Assembly (NCBI GenBank): GCA_017629835.1
Contig: JAGBWK010000045.1
Span: 1-63,569 of the forward strand
Reading direction: 5' to 3'
DNA length: 63,569 bases
From: Muribaculaceae bacterium
GTDB lineage: Bacteria; Bacteroidota; Bacteroidia; Bacteroidales; Muribaculaceae
The position numbers and the translations under genes were made by a program. Every line of letters starts with the position of its first letter. The stretch's first letter is position 1. Positions 1 through 9,367 of this stretch are shown piece after piece. The notes under the pieces are model-generated. The model did not search any database and was not told the DNA's origin. It was given only the letters and a program-made list of their open reading frames with translations.

Positions 1-16
1 AGGGAGGGGCTTGTAT

Positions 17-100
17 GTGGCAGAGCTGGCGCTCTGCCACTCCGAGGGGCTAAAGCCCCCGGTTACCATAAAGGCGCTGCGTTGCAGCGCTCTGCCAGAG
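17..100. repeat. Dispersed hairpin-rich repeat, copy 1
   Basis: A run of small inverted repeats: GGCAGAG..CTCTGCC, GGGGCTAAAGCCCC, then GCGCTGC-GTT-GCAGCGC after a GGTTACCATAAA linker. The same order of hairpins with the same linker recurs near 25.6 kb and 48.3 kb. No coding potential is evident. The function is unknown; it resembles the REP/BIME-like intergenic repeats common in Bacteroidales genomes. Confidence 0.75.
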
Positions 101-340
101 CGATAGCGGAGGGCTGGCGCGAGGAAATAGGAGACTTAGGCGACATAGGAGATCTATGCTGCGCAGGGGAGACATCTCGAACTATCGAATACTCGAATAC
201 TCGAATTCTCGACGGGGTTCCGCGAGGGTGCGAGGTTGGGGATGCGCGCAAGTGTGAGGGCTGAGGCGGAGGGGGAATGGGTATTGGGGGATTTTGGTTG
301 GATTTTTGGGGTTGGATGTGGGAGTTTCGATTTTTTTTGG
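101..340. other. Non-coding spacer upstream of hisS
   Basis: No gene is supported here. The stretch holds short near-tandem copies of CGAATACT (about 183-213) that resemble the tail of the repeat cluster at 25.75 kb, followed by a G/T-rich stretch. Open frames on both strands lack homology-like features and have the composition of repeats. Confidence 0.5.
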
Positions 341-348
341 TAACTTTG
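341..348 (+). promoter_or_regulatory. Bacteroidales -7 box (TAACTTTG) before hisS
   Basis: TAACTTTG matches the Bacteroides -7 consensus TAnnTTTG and lies 37 bases before the hisS start codon. No well-spaced TTTG -33 box is visible, so the assignment rests on the -7 box alone. Confidence 0.55.
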
Positions 349-385
349 TGAAGATATTGCAATATAAAAAAGAAAACAGATTTAC

Positions 386-1771
386 ATGGCTAACAAACCG
401 TCAACACCAAAGGGCACTCGCGACTTCTCCCCTATCGAGATGGCTCGCCGAAATTATATCTTCGATACTATCAAGAGTGTTTTTCGCCTACATGGATTCA
501 ACCAGATAGAGACTCCCGCAATGGAGAATTTATCAACTCTAATGGGTAAGTACGGCGAAGAGGGTGACAAGCTATTGTTCAAAATACTTAATTCTGGCGA
601 CTATCTTCGTGGCGTAGATCATCAGTTGATAGATAATGGAGAAACGCTTAAACTTGCTTCTCAACTATGTGAAAAGGGTTTGAGATATGACTTAACTGTG
701 CCATTTGCACGTTATGTGGTAATGCATCGCAATGACCTACAGATGCCTTTCCGTCGTTTCCAAATTCAGCCGGTGTGGCGCGCTGACCGTCCGCAAAAGG
801 GTCGCTATCGTGAGTTTTACCAGTGTGATGCCGACATCGTGGGCAGCGATTCGCTATGGAATGAGGTTGAACTCATTGACATAATCCGCGAGGTGTTCAA
901 ACGATTGAAAATCAATGTAGCAATAAAGCTCAATAACCGCAAAATACTTGCTGGAATAGCTGAAGCTATTGGTCAGCCTGACCGCTTGATTGATATTACT
1001 GTTGCAATCGACAAACTTGATAAGATTGGTCTTGATGCAGTAAATGCAGAGATGCTTGAAAAGGGTATTTCGCAGGAATCTGTTGACCGACTGCTTCCGA
1101 TACTCCAACTTTCGGGCAGCAATGAAGAACAGCTCGAAAAGCTCCGCGAAATCCTCGCAGACAGCGAAACTGGACTGAAGGGCGTAGAGGAGATGGCAAC
1201 AGTGCTTGCTCACGCATCAAAGGCGGAAAATGCTGACACAAATGGCGGCGCAAGAATTGACCTTGATGTGTCGCTCGCTCGCGGACTCAACTACTACACT
1301 GGCACTATTATCGAGGTAAAAGCGCTTGATTACCAAATTGGTAGCATCACAGGCGGTGGCCGTTACGACAACCTAACAGGTGTGTTTGGAATGCCTGGAC
1401 TTTCGGGTGTGGGTATATCATTTGGTGCTGACCGCATTTATGATGTGCTTGAAGGGCTTGACCTCTACCCTGCCGACGTGTTGGAATCAACCAAAGTGAT
1501 GTTCACAAACTTTGGCGAAAACGAAATGGCGTATGCTCAAAAGGCTGCTGCTGAATTCCGCGCAGCAGGCATTGCTACAATGGTATATCCAGAAACTGCA
1601 AAAATGAAAAAGCAATTCAGCTATGCCGATGCTATGAACATTCCTTACGTAGCTATTGTTGGAGAACAGGAACTTGCTGAAGGTAAAATCACGCTCAAAG
1701 AAATGGGCACAGGTGCTCAATCGTTGGTTAGCATCACTGAAGCAATAGAGCATCTCTATGGACTTGACTAA
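386..1771 (+). CDS. hisS: Histidine--tRNA ligase
   Basis: Class II aminoacyl-tRNA synthetase that charges tRNA-His in the cytoplasm. The N-terminus KGTRDFSP is the usual HisRS opening. Motif 2 lies around the [15 protein letters not shown] stretch. The histidine-specific loop (ARGLNYYTG, Arg299 and following) and [12 protein letters not shown] are intact, and motif 3 is [11 protein letters not shown]. An anticodon-binding domain occupies roughly the last 100 residues. The length of 461 residues is normal for the family. The ATG at 386 is favoured because it gives the standard N-terminus and follows a -7 box. The next gene begins about 50 bases downstream, so cotranscription is possible. Confidence 0.97.
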   Translation: MANKPSTPKGTRDFSPIEMARRNYIFDTIKSVFRLHGFNQIETPAMENLSTLMGKYGEEGDKLLFKILNSGDYLRGVDHQLIDNGETLKLASQLCEKGLRYDLTVPFARYVVMHRNDLQMPFRRFQIQPVWRADRPQKGRYREFYQCDADIVGSDSLWNEVELIDIIREVFKRLKINVAIKLNNRKILAGIAEAIGQPDRLIDITVAIDKLDKIGLDAVNAEMLEKGISQESVDRLLPILQLSGSNEEQLEKLREILADSETGLKGVEEMATVLAHASKAENADTNGGARIDLDVSLARGLNYYTGTIIEVKALDYQIGSITGGGRYDNLTGVFGMPGLSGVGISFGADRIYDVLEGLDLYPADVLESTKVMFTNFGENEMAYAQKAAAEFRAAGIATMVYPETAKMKKQFSYADAMNIPYVAIVGEQELAEGKITLKEMGTGAQSLVSITEAIEHLYGLD

Positions 1772-1818
1772 TAAGATTGACTATCGTAAAAGCATATATT
1801 GAAAGTAAAAATCAGAAA

Positions 1819-2430
1819 ATGAAAAAGATATTATCCACACTCATAATCATTGCAGCGTTGCTGACTCCTGCCGTTGCTTCGGCTCAATTCCGCTGGGGTC
1901 CAACGGTTGGCTTTGACCACACAACAATGCATTTCAACCAAGACCTCATATCAGTTGATGGTAAACCCGGTTTTCAAGCTGGTTTACTAAGCGAATTGAT
2001 GTTTCCGGGCATAGGCTTTGGTATCGATATGGGGCTTATGTACACAATGCGCGGTGCACAAGTAAACTTTAGCGAGAAAACAGTGTGGGACGACTGCGGC
2101 AATCCACGCTCATATCTCCATTACATTGACATCCCTATCAACCTTCGCTTTAAGTGGACACGCATGCAGGGATTTGAGGATTACTTAGCGCCCTACGTGT
2201 TTGGCGGTCCGATAGCAACTATCATGGTGGCACACAACAATGTAGATGCATTCAACTATTCAGGTGGAGATGTTGGTGCGCAAGTTGGTCTTGGCGTTGA
2301 AGTGTTTCGCAACTGGCAGATTCAAGCGTCGTACATTTGGGGGTTGACTTATGCAGTGAAAACAAAATTGCTTGACGACTTCAGTGCGCAAAACCGCACA
2401 TGGTCGCTACGCGTCACATATTTGTTCTAA
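1819..2430 (+). CDS. Outer-membrane beta-barrel protein, PorT-family type
   Basis: About 203 residues with a signal peptide ending in a hydrophobic stretch and ASA|Q. The rest alternates in the way of an eight-stranded outer-membrane barrel, with aromatic-rich strands and a C-terminal strand ending in Phe (SLRVTYLF). The ATG at 1819 (MKKILSTL) is preferred to the TTG at 1777, which would put 14 hydrophilic residues ahead of the signal peptide. Such barrels are abundant in Bacteroidales and most have no assigned function; no specific role can be given from sequence. Confidence 0.75.
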   Translation: MKKILSTLIIIAALLTPAVASAQFRWGPTVGFDHTTMHFNQDLISVDGKPGFQAGLLSELMFPGIGFGIDMGLMYTMRGAQVNFSEKTVWDDCGNPRSYLHYIDIPINLRFKWTRMQGFEDYLAPYVFGGPIATIMVAHNNVDAFNYSGGDVGAQVGLGVEVFRNWQIQASYIWGLTYAVKTKLLDDFSAQNRTWSLRVTYLF

Positions 2431-2486
2431 GTGGGATAAACAGCCACTGGCCACGAGTAGCTAAGCCATTGGCTCGAACGAAAAGA

Positions 2487-2963
2487 TTAAGAAACTAACG
2501 ACTTATAATGCGGCAGCTCAGGTAGGAACTTGTAGCTGCCGTTTTCATAATCAATTTCGCAGCAATAGTGTTTCAATCCGTTTGATACGACAAGCAATCG
2601 GGCTTTCAAAACCATATTATAACGGACTATTTGGTCGAAAACGGCTTGTGTGATATCAACTGTAGGTGCTTTATATTCAACAATTACCATTGGACGACGG
2701 TCGGGACCATAGACTACGGTGTCGGCACGACGCTGGGTGCGATTCAGCGTCAATCCGATTTCGTTGCCAATTACAGAGCTTGGATAGCCGAGAGTGCGAC
2801 ACATATAGTCGACAAAATTTTGGCGAACCCATTCTTCATCAGTCAGCACAAGCCATTTATCTCTGATAGAATCATAGACCTCCCAACGCCCATTGTGCAT
2901 TTCGATGCGTAAAGGAGCGGCAGGTAAATTAAGTTGGCAGAAATGAAACGTTTTGTTTTGCAT
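2487..2963 (-). CDS. Orphan HsdR N-terminal-domain protein (PD-(D/E)xK fold)
   Basis: 158 residues matching the N-terminal nuclease-type domain of type I restriction R subunits, as a free-standing protein. A plausible PD-(D/E)xK core is present: Asp81 (RRADTVVYG), Glu96-Tyr-Lys98 (VEYKAP) and a following Gln/Tyr helix (QAVFDQIVRYN). No helicase domain and no HsdM or HsdS are nearby, so it is not a restriction system. Small stand-alone proteins of this kind are common in Bacteroidota. It is divergent from holA; a possible -7 box (CAAAAATA on the plus strand, 2989-2996) precedes it. The substrate is unknown. Confidence 0.8.
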   Translation of the reverse strand: MQNKTFHFCQLNLPAAPLRIEMHNGRWEVYDSIRDKWLVLTDEEWVRQNFVDYMCRTLGYPSSVIGNEIGLTLNRTQRRADTVVYGPDRRPMVIVEYKAPTVDITQAVFDQIVRYNMVLKARLLVVSNGLKHYCCEIDYENGSYKFLPELPHYKSLVS

Positions 2964-3033
2964 GATTCAGAATTTCTGCGTAAATTTACAAAAATAATTT
3001 CAATAAGATAACGACTCAACCATAAAAGCGCAA

Positions 3034-4071
3034 ATGGCAACAGAAGTAGCAACATTCGCCGGACTGAAGAATCAACTTGCCAGTCGCAAGTATGCTCCTG
3101 TGTATCTACTCCACGGAGAGCAGCCATACTTTACGGATGAGTTGGTAAAATTATTTGAAAACATACTGCCACCAGCCGACCGCGACTTCAATCAGTATAT
3201 ACTATACGCGCCTGAGGTTGAGCCAGCCATTGTAGTCAACAAGTGCCGCAGCTATCCAATGATGTCGGATTATCAAGTGGTAATAGTGAAAGAGGCGCAA
3301 GTGCCAGGAGCGAACTACTTGAATGCGTTTGCTGCGTATGCAGAGAACCCCAATCCGTCGACTATATTAGTAATTGTAGGCCGAGGAAAAACAGTAAGCT
3401 GTGCTGAGCTAACAAAAGCGATACGCAAAGGGGGGGGTGTGATATATGAGTCGAAACGCATATACGAGAATCAGATTGGGCCTGCAATAATGCAGGTGGT
3501 AAAAGATATGCAGCTCAACATAGAGCCAAAAGCGCTTTCGATGCTTCAGGACTATGTGGGCACAGACTTAGCACGCATCCACAACGAGGTGTCGAAACTT
3601 GCAGAGATTCTCGGACCAAATGCAATGATAACGCCCGAAAGCATTGAGCGTAACATTGGCATTAGCAAGGATTTCAACACAAATGAATATATTGCAGCCA
3701 TTGCTTCACGAAATGCAACCAAAGCGTTTCAGATAGTTGAATATTTCAACCGCAACAATAAGAGCGGACCTCCACAAGTGGTGTCGACAGCATTGTTCAA
3801 TCTATTTTCGAATATGCTTGTCGGGGTGTATGCGCCCGACAAGAGCGACGCAGCACTGCTGAAGCTCTTTAATTTCAAATTTGCAATACAGCTCACAGAC
3901 ATCAAACGGGGATTGAGCAACTACAACGCATGGCAGATGATAGCTTGCATCAATGCCATTCGAGAGTTTGACGCAATGTCGAAAGGTGTTGGAAGCCGTC
4001 AGAATCCGTACGACTTAATGCACGACTTGACGTTCAAGATACTGACAACCAACGGCAAAATTGAGATATAA
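3034..4071 (+). CDS. holA: DNA polymerase III subunit delta
   Basis: Clamp-loader subunit that opens the beta sliding clamp. 345 residues, the usual HolA length. The order fits the family: an N-terminal nucleotidyltransferase-like fold (PVYLLHGEQPYFTDEL), a central region with YESKRIYENQIGPAIM, a helical stretch (LARIHNEVSKLAEIL, then FNTNEYIAAIASRNATKAFQI) and a C-terminal collar helix bundle. Like other delta subunits it lacks a functional P-loop. It is transcribed away from the HsdR-N gene. Confidence 0.92.
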   Translation: MATEVATFAGLKNQLASRKYAPVYLLHGEQPYFTDELVKLFENILPPADRDFNQYILYAPEVEPAIVVNKCRSYPMMSDYQVVIVKEAQVPGANYLNAFAAYAENPNPSTILVIVGRGKTVSCAELTKAIRKGGGVIYESKRIYENQIGPAIMQVVKDMQLNIEPKALSMLQDYVGTDLARIHNEVSKLAEILGPNAMITPESIERNIGISKDFNTNEYIAAIASRNATKAFQIVEYFNRNNKSGPPQVVSTALFNLFSNMLVGVYAPDKSDAALLKLFNFKFAIQLTDIKRGLSNYNAWQMIACINAIREFDAMSKGVGSRQNPYDLMHDLTFKILTTNGKIEI

Positions 4072-4156
4072 TCAAGGCAATTATCAGCGCTGCTGAGTTC
4101 TATATCAGCGTTGTATGGGTTGTGATATATAAATTAGTTGCAAAAGCCTGATGCGA

Positions 4157-5485
4157 TTAACCGATAAGTCCCATTATGAGAATAATGGCAAGGCAAACAG
4201 GCGCAACGAATTTCAAGCAGAATATTATCAGCTTAAACATAGGCACGCGAATCGACTCATTATTAGTCAATTGGCGACGTAACACTCCCCTATCAAGAAT
4301 CCACCCAACAAATATCGAAATAAGCATACCACCGATTGGCAACAGTACGTTGGATGAGATGTTGTTGAAAAGATTAAACAGATTTAGACGTTCGAGAGGA
4401 CCAAACGAAAGCGCGCAAAGAGAACCAAAGAATAGCGCAATAGCTGTGCAAACAATACATGCCTTTGAGCGGCTTAAGCGGCCTTGCTCGGTCAGGAAAG
4501 TGATAGAAATTTCACTCATTGATATTGTCGACGACAACGATGCAAGGAAAAGCATAAAGAAAAACAATGTAGCCCAAATTGCACCAGCCGGCATCATTGA
4601 AAATATACGAGGAAGTACCTCAAACATAAGGGTTGGGCCTTCGGCAGGCGACATTCCAAAGGTAAACACAGCTGGAAAAATCATTATTCCGGCAAGAATT
4701 GCTACAAGAGTGTCGAGACCAGCTGTAGCAGCTGCACTTCGCACAATGTTTGTTTTATCGTTGAAATAAGATGCGTAAGTCAGCATGCATCCAAGGCCAA
4801 TGCTAAGAGAGAAAAATGCTTGACCGAGCGCACTGAGTACTACATTCCAAGAGAATTTCGACAAGTCGGGGCGGAAAAGGAAATCAAGCCCTTGCGAGGC
4901 TCCTGGCATAGTCAATGAGTTGATGCAGAATATAATAATGATAATGAACAATAGCGGCATCATAATGTTAGACATACGTTCCAACCCCTTACGAACACCG
5001 CGAATTATAACCAAGAGATTTATCAATAGGAATACAACGGTCCAAAGCAAGGCTCTCCAACCTGTTGTAAAACCGACAAATTGCTCATGGAAATTGACGT
5101 CGCTACTAATATTACCGACAATTGATTGAACGAAATACTCGATAGTCCAACCTGCTACAACAGAGTAGAAACTCAAAATCATCAGCGATGACAGAATGCC
5201 AATATAACCGATAATTTGCCAAAAGCGTGAGGTTTTTAACTGCTTGAATGCACCCAATACATTGCTGCGCGTTTCACGCCCAATTACAAATTCGGCACAT
5301 ATCACTGGTATGCCAAGCAGCAGAATAAACAGAATGTAAAGCAACATAAATGCACCACCTCCGCCATTGCCGGCTTCGTAAGGGAAACGCCACATATTTC
5401 CGAGTCCAACAGCTGAGCCAACTGTTGTGGCAATAACGCCAAGACGTGTCGCGAACTGTGCACGGGTATGTTTCTTTTCTACCAT
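4157..5485 (-). CDS. Neurotransmitter:sodium symporter (NSS) family transporter
   Basis: Na+-coupled transporter of the SLC6/LeuT type in the inner membrane, 442 residues with about 11 hydrophobic segments, as in short bacterial NSS proteins of the MhsT type. The TM1 signature GSAVGLGNMWRFPYEAGNG, with its unwound Na+/substrate region, and the TM6 region (ALGQAFFSLSIGLG) are intact. The substrate cannot be read from sequence; amino acids, tryptophan or tyrosine in particular, are typical. It is the last gene of a three-gene run: its start lies 13 bases after the stop of the small membrane protein, which in turn follows a second NSS gene. Confidence 0.92.
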   Translation of the reverse strand: MVEKKHTRAQFATRLGVIATTVGSAVGLGNMWRFPYEAGNGGGGAFMLLYILFILLLGIPVICAEFVIGRETRSNVLGAFKQLKTSRFWQIIGYIGILSSLMILSFYSVVAGWTIEYFVQSIVGNISSDVNFHEQFVGFTTGWRALLWTVVFLLINLLVIIRGVRKGLERMSNIMMPLLFIIIIIFCINSLTMPGASQGLDFLFRPDLSKFSWNVVLSALGQAFFSLSIGLGCMLTYASYFNDKTNIVRSAAATAGLDTLVAILAGIMIFPAVFTFGMSPAEGPTLMFEVLPRIFSMMPAGAIWATLFFFMLFLASLSSTISMSEISITFLTEQGRLSRSKACIVCTAIALFFGSLCALSFGPLERLNLFNLFNNISSNVLLPIGGMLISIFVGWILDRGVLRRQLTNNESIRVPMFKLIIFCLKFVAPVCLAIILIMGLIG

Positions 5486-5498
5486 TGAATTTGTTTAT

Positions 5499-5810
5499 TT
5501 ATTGGATTTCTGGGACTGGGGTATCAATCGGACTTGGATTATCGACCGGTTGGAATTTGGGGTTCTTATCCTTTGATGAGGAGCGCTTGGTTTTCTTTTT
5601 TTCTGATGCTGATTTTGATTTAGCTTTTTCGCCGTTTACAACAGAATCGGACGGATTGATATGCTCAATAACCAAAGTAGTTGGCACTGCTTCGCTTACA
5701 GATGAGACCTCTTTGCAACGAACTATGGCCATGATACAAAGGCATATTGAAAGGATTATCAGCAACGAGACAACGGCTCGCAATTCTCTTCTGTTGGGTG
5801 ATGACGCCAT
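5499..5810 (-). CDS. Small single-span membrane protein between two NSS transporters
   Basis: 103 residues, no recognised family. Residues about 13-31 form one membrane helix preceded by RRELRA, suggesting a cytoplasmic N-terminus. The C-terminal half is hydrophilic and low in complexity (Lys/Ser-rich, then Pro-rich), probably disordered in the periplasm. The ATG at 5810 is preferred to the TTG at 5825 because it leaves a short gap of 11 bases to the upstream transporter instead of an overlap. Its N-terminus resembles the membrane anchor found on Bacteroidales helix-hairpin-helix proteins, but no HhH domain follows. The tight operon with two NSS genes suggests an accessory role, which is inference. 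Confidence 0.6.
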   Translation of the reverse strand: MASSPNRRELRAVVSLLIILSICLCIMAIVRCKEVSSVSEAVPTTLVIEHINPSDSVVNGEKAKSKSASEKKKTKRSSSKDKNPKFQPVDNPSPIDTPVPEIQ

Positions 5811-5821
5811 AAATGTTAATA

Positions 5822-7186
5822 TCAAAATTTAACAAACTGCGACAACAAAATCATGGCAATTGCTATTGGTGCAATCCAACGGATGATAAAGATAATGACT
5901 TTAGAAAGGCGCACTGCAACCGAGTTATTATTGGTCAATTGCTTGACAAGCAAACCTTTCGGAGCAAACCAACCGAGATAGATACACATCAACAACGACC
6001 CAATTGGCAACAGAATATTGGTAGCGAAAGTGTCGAGAAAATCAAATATAGTTAGCCCGAAAATCTTCACGTCGGACAATGAGCCTTGCGACAAAGAACA
6101 TAGCGAGCTAAATATAAATAGTGGTATAAACACTAAGAGCACCGACTTAACGCGGCTCAATTTCATACGATCCTGACAGAAACGAACAGTTACTTCGCCG
6201 ATTGATATAGTTGACGTGAGTGCTGCAACAAAAAGCAAGAGAAAGAAGAGCACCGACCAAAATTGTGTGGCTGGCATCTGTTGGAAAATCTCGGGGAGTG
6301 TAACGAAAACAAGCGTCAGACCCTTGTATGAATTATCCATCAAGTCGAACGACGCAATGGACGGGAAAATAATGAGCCCCATGAGAACAGACACCAACAT
6401 ATCTAACAACGAAACTGTTGTTGCTGTGCCAATCAGCTTGGTTTTCTTAGGATAATAGGCTGCATAAGTTATGAGCACGCCCATACCCAAACTGAGCGAG
6501 AAAAATGCCTGACCAAGCGCATTGATTATGACCGAGGGGGTAATCTTCGAGAAATCGGGAGTGAGGAAAAATTCGATACCTTTGGATGCGCCCGGCAGAG
6601 TGACTGACACATAACAGAATATGAGCAATAGGATGAAGAGCACTGGCATCATCAGATTTGACATGCGCTCAATGCCTTTTTTCACTCCTTTAAGAAGAAT
6701 TACTATATTCAATATGATTACAACGTAGGAGAAAATTAATGGGCCAAAATCGTATTGAATATACTCTTGCATCTTATTGGCGAAATGGACGCCAGAGGAC
6801 TGAGTTTCGGAAATTCCAGCAAACAAATCGCCCGTAACGGAGCCGAAAAGGTATTCTAAAGTCCAGCCTGCAACAACGATGTAGAACATATTGATAAGAT
6901 AGGAAGCTAATATACCTATCCCACCAATCAGCCACCATTTTTTGCCCGGTGAAAGTCTCTGATAGTCGCCGACGGCATCAGTTGCGCCTTCGCGTCCAAT
7001 CGCAAATTCGCCCAACATTACAGGAATGCCAATCAGAAGCACGCATGCTAAATAGACTATGAGGAACGCGCCTCCGCCATTGGCTTGCGCTTCGGCAGGG
7101 AAACGCCAAATATTGCCTAACCCAACAGCAGAACCGACTGTTGCAGCAATCAAACCTATCTTAGAACCAAATTGTACCTTTGCCAT
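5822..7186 (-). CDS. Neurotransmitter:sodium symporter (NSS) family transporter
   Basis: 454 residues, a second LeuT-fold Na+ symporter, related to but clearly different from the one at 4157-5485. TM1 carries GSAVGLGNIWRFPAEAQANG, and ALGQAFFSLSLGMG marks TM6. About 11 membrane spans are expected. It is the first gene of the three-gene run. The Phe-Pro-Ala-Glu-Ala-Gln variant in TM1, against Phe-Pro-Tyr-Glu-Ala-Gly in its partner, lies next to the substrate site in LeuT, so the two may carry different solutes. This is inferred from the family structure. Confidence 0.92.
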   Translation of the reverse strand: MAKVQFGSKIGLIAATVGSAVGLGNIWRFPAEAQANGGGAFLIVYLACVLLIGIPVMLGEFAIGREGATDAVGDYQRLSPGKKWWLIGGIGILASYLINMFYIVVAGWTLEYLFGSVTGDLFAGISETQSSGVHFANKMQEYIQYDFGPLIFSYVVIILNIVILLKGVKKGIERMSNLMMPVLFILLLIFCYVSVTLPGASKGIEFFLTPDFSKITPSVIINALGQAFFSLSLGMGVLITYAAYYPKKTKLIGTATTVSLLDMLVSVLMGLIIFPSIASFDLMDNSYKGLTLVFVTLPEIFQQMPATQFWSVLFFLLLFVAALTSTISIGEVTVRFCQDRMKLSRVKSVLLVFIPLFIFSSLCSLSQGSLSDVKIFGLTIFDFLDTFATNILLPIGSLLMCIYLGWFAPKGLLVKQLTNNNSVAVRLSKVIIFIIRWIAPIAIAMILLSQFVKF

Positions 7187-7289
7187 AACGAAGAGATTTT
7201 GAAATTCGGTGGACAGTCTAAACTGTGACTATTAAATTAGTCAGAAGTTTAGACTTATACCACCTAATGAGCTGGAAATTGGCGAATAC

Positions 7290-9290
7290 TTAGAGCGTGC
7301 GGTAGTCGCGAGAATAGCGTAGCATCTGAGTGATGTAATCCTCAGTGTAATCAACTGTAACGTCGACAATCTCGCCATCAGCACCGAATACAGGAGTGTA
7401 GATTGGGTTTACAAAGCCCTTGTAAGGTGCAATATTGAGTTTAGCATAGCGTTCAAGAACTTCGTTGTGAAGTGCTGGATCAACCTTAACGGCGTAGTTT
7501 TCAACGAGAGTACGACCAGCTTCGTAGTCGCCTTCGCTCTTTATGCGCTGAACTTCGGAAAGAAGTTGTCCGAATAGGTCGCGGAGTTTGTCGTAGTCGT
7601 TAATCTTGATGTAGGTTTTGCCTTCATTTTTAACAAGCTCGATGACATTATCATTTTGACCATGTTCGTAAGCCCATTTAGCAATCAATTGACGGTTGCG
7701 CATGTGAGCTTCTTCGATATCTTTGCCTGGTTCGATGCGCATAAGCTGAGTCATCAAACCATTGAGAATGTATTTGTAGTATTCAGCTTTATATGCTTCG
7801 GGGTTGTCGAGCAAACCGAGCTCAACAAGCTTGGGGTCAGCGAGATAATAGAGAGCAAATAGGTCGGCACGAGTTTCTTCGATAGTTGAGCCATGAGCCT
7901 TCATTGCATCAGGGTCGACACCTGGGAGAAGACGGCCAGAGCCGTGACCGAGACATTCGTGAAGGTCGGTATGGAGGTTGTCAGTAATGAAGGGGTAATC
8001 ATTAAGGAGCGAACGAGTTGCATCGTCGATTACAAACTCTTCGTTGAAGCCATTGCCTTTAGAGGCTTCGTCGTAGGCTTGAGTGATGTTTTCGATTGTT
8101 ACCGACTTTGAGCCGTGCTCAGCGCGAATCCAGTTGGCATTGGGAAGGTTGATGCCGATAGGAGTTGCAGGGTAAGCATCACCAGCGAGAATTGCAGCAG
8201 TGATTACCTTGGCTGACACACCTTTGACTTCAGATTTTTTGAAACGAGAGTCGACGGGCGAATTGTCTTCAAACCATTGAGCATTAGCGCTAAGCACTTC
8301 GGTGCGATGTGATGCTTCGAGATTTTTGAAATTGACGATTGATTCCCATGCGCCAGTCATTCCGAGTGGGTCGCCGTAGCTTTCAATGAAGCCGTTGACG
8401 AAATCGACTTGTGAGTCGGTGTCCTTAGTCCAAAGGATTGAATATTCGTCGAAAGTGCGAAGGTCGCCAGTGGTGTAATATTCGATAAGTTTTGTGATAA
8501 TCTGACGCTGATTGTCGTTTTCAGCATATTCAGCTGCGTGTGTCAAATTGTCGACAATACGCTCTATAGCAGGCGAATAGAGTTGACCGATGCAGTAGGT
8601 TTGTTCAACGACTGTTCCGTCAACTTTGGTTACTCGAGTATTTAGACCGTAAGAAATGGGGGTTGGGTCGTTGGGGTCTTTGATTGAGTTGTAGTATTTT
8701 TCAACTTCGGCTTGAGTTACACCGTCGTAAAGGTTGTTGGCAGATGTTGTGATAATGTCAACTCCGTCGGCTTGATTGACGCGTTTTGCCATTACTTCGG
8801 GGTTGAAGATAACATCGCAAAGGAGGTCGAGCTCAGCTGGTTGTTTTTCAGCTGGGAGTTCAGCTACTTGCTGACGAAGGAATGATTCGCTAAATTCGGG
8901 AGTAAATTTATCGGTAGAATAATGATGATGAATACCATTGCCAAACCAAATCTTCTTGAGATAGAGTTCGAGTGCTTGGAATTCAGCATCATTTTTGTCA
9001 CCAGAATAAGATGTGTAAACATTTTCGATAAGGTCGCGAATAGCGAGATTGTACTTGCCATTTTGATCGCAAAGGATGTCACGGCCAGCGATTGCAGCCT
9101 CAGTCAGATAGTAAATCAAGGCTTTCTGACGAGGTTGGAGTTCTTCAAAACCGGGCACTTTGTAACGAAGCACCTCGATGTCAGCAAAACGGTCTACCAC
9201 GTAATTAAATTCTTTATCGTTAGAGTTTTTTGTTTGGCACGATGTTGCAGCTACGAGAGCGATTGCTGCAAATTTAGCTATTGATTTCAT
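7290..9290 (-). CDS. Dipeptidyl peptidase III (M49 family), lipoprotein
   Basis: Zinc metallopeptidase that removes dipeptides from the N-terminus of short peptides. 666 residues. The zinc motif is HECLGH (His444-His449), the form seen in Bacteroides M49 enzymes; the second metal motif is EETRAD (471-476), with Thr where Cys or Asn is usual. The N-terminus is a lipoprotein signal with lipobox AATS-Cys18, so the enzyme is probably anchored in the periplasm or outer membrane, unlike the cytosolic eukaryotic enzyme. It is transcribed alone, with gaps of about 75-100 bases on each side. Confidence 0.93.
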   Translation of the reverse strand: MKSIAKFAAIALVAATSCQTKNSNDKEFNYVVDRFADIEVLRYKVPGFEELQPRQKALIYYLTEAAIAGRDILCDQNGKYNLAIRDLIENVYTSYSGDKNDAEFQALELYLKKIWFGNGIHHHYSTDKFTPEFSESFLRQQVAELPAEKQPAELDLLCDVIFNPEVMAKRVNQADGVDIITTSANNLYDGVTQAEVEKYYNSIKDPNDPTPISYGLNTRVTKVDGTVVEQTYCIGQLYSPAIERIVDNLTHAAEYAENDNQRQIITKLIEYYTTGDLRTFDEYSILWTKDTDSQVDFVNGFIESYGDPLGMTGAWESIVNFKNLEASHRTEVLSANAQWFEDNSPVDSRFKKSEVKGVSAKVITAAILAGDAYPATPIGINLPNANWIRAEHGSKSVTIENITQAYDEASKGNGFNEEFVIDDATRSLLNDYPFITDNLHTDLHECLGHGSGRLLPGVDPDAMKAHGSTIEETRADLFALYYLADPKLVELGLLDNPEAYKAEYYKYILNGLMTQLMRIEPGKDIEEAHMRNRQLIAKWAYEHGQNDNVIELVKNEGKTYIKINDYDKLRDLFGQLLSEVQRIKSEGDYEAGRTLVENYAVKVDPALHNEVLERYAKLNIAPYKGFVNPIYTPVFGADGEIVDVTVDYTEDYITQMLRYSRDYRTL

Positions 9291-9367
9291 ATATAGAATC
9301 TAAAATTAAGAGATTTAGAGGGTTGATATTTGATAATAAAATTGTGGGTGGCGGCTACTATTTAAGA

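Noticed and set aside
183..213. Near-tandem CGAATACT copies considered as a CRISPR remnant
   Set aside because: Units are too short, without spacers and without cas genes nearby.
4176..4769. Open frame of 197 codons antisense to an NSS transporter
   Set aside because: Shadow of membrane-protein codons; composition is that of reversed hydrophobic helices.
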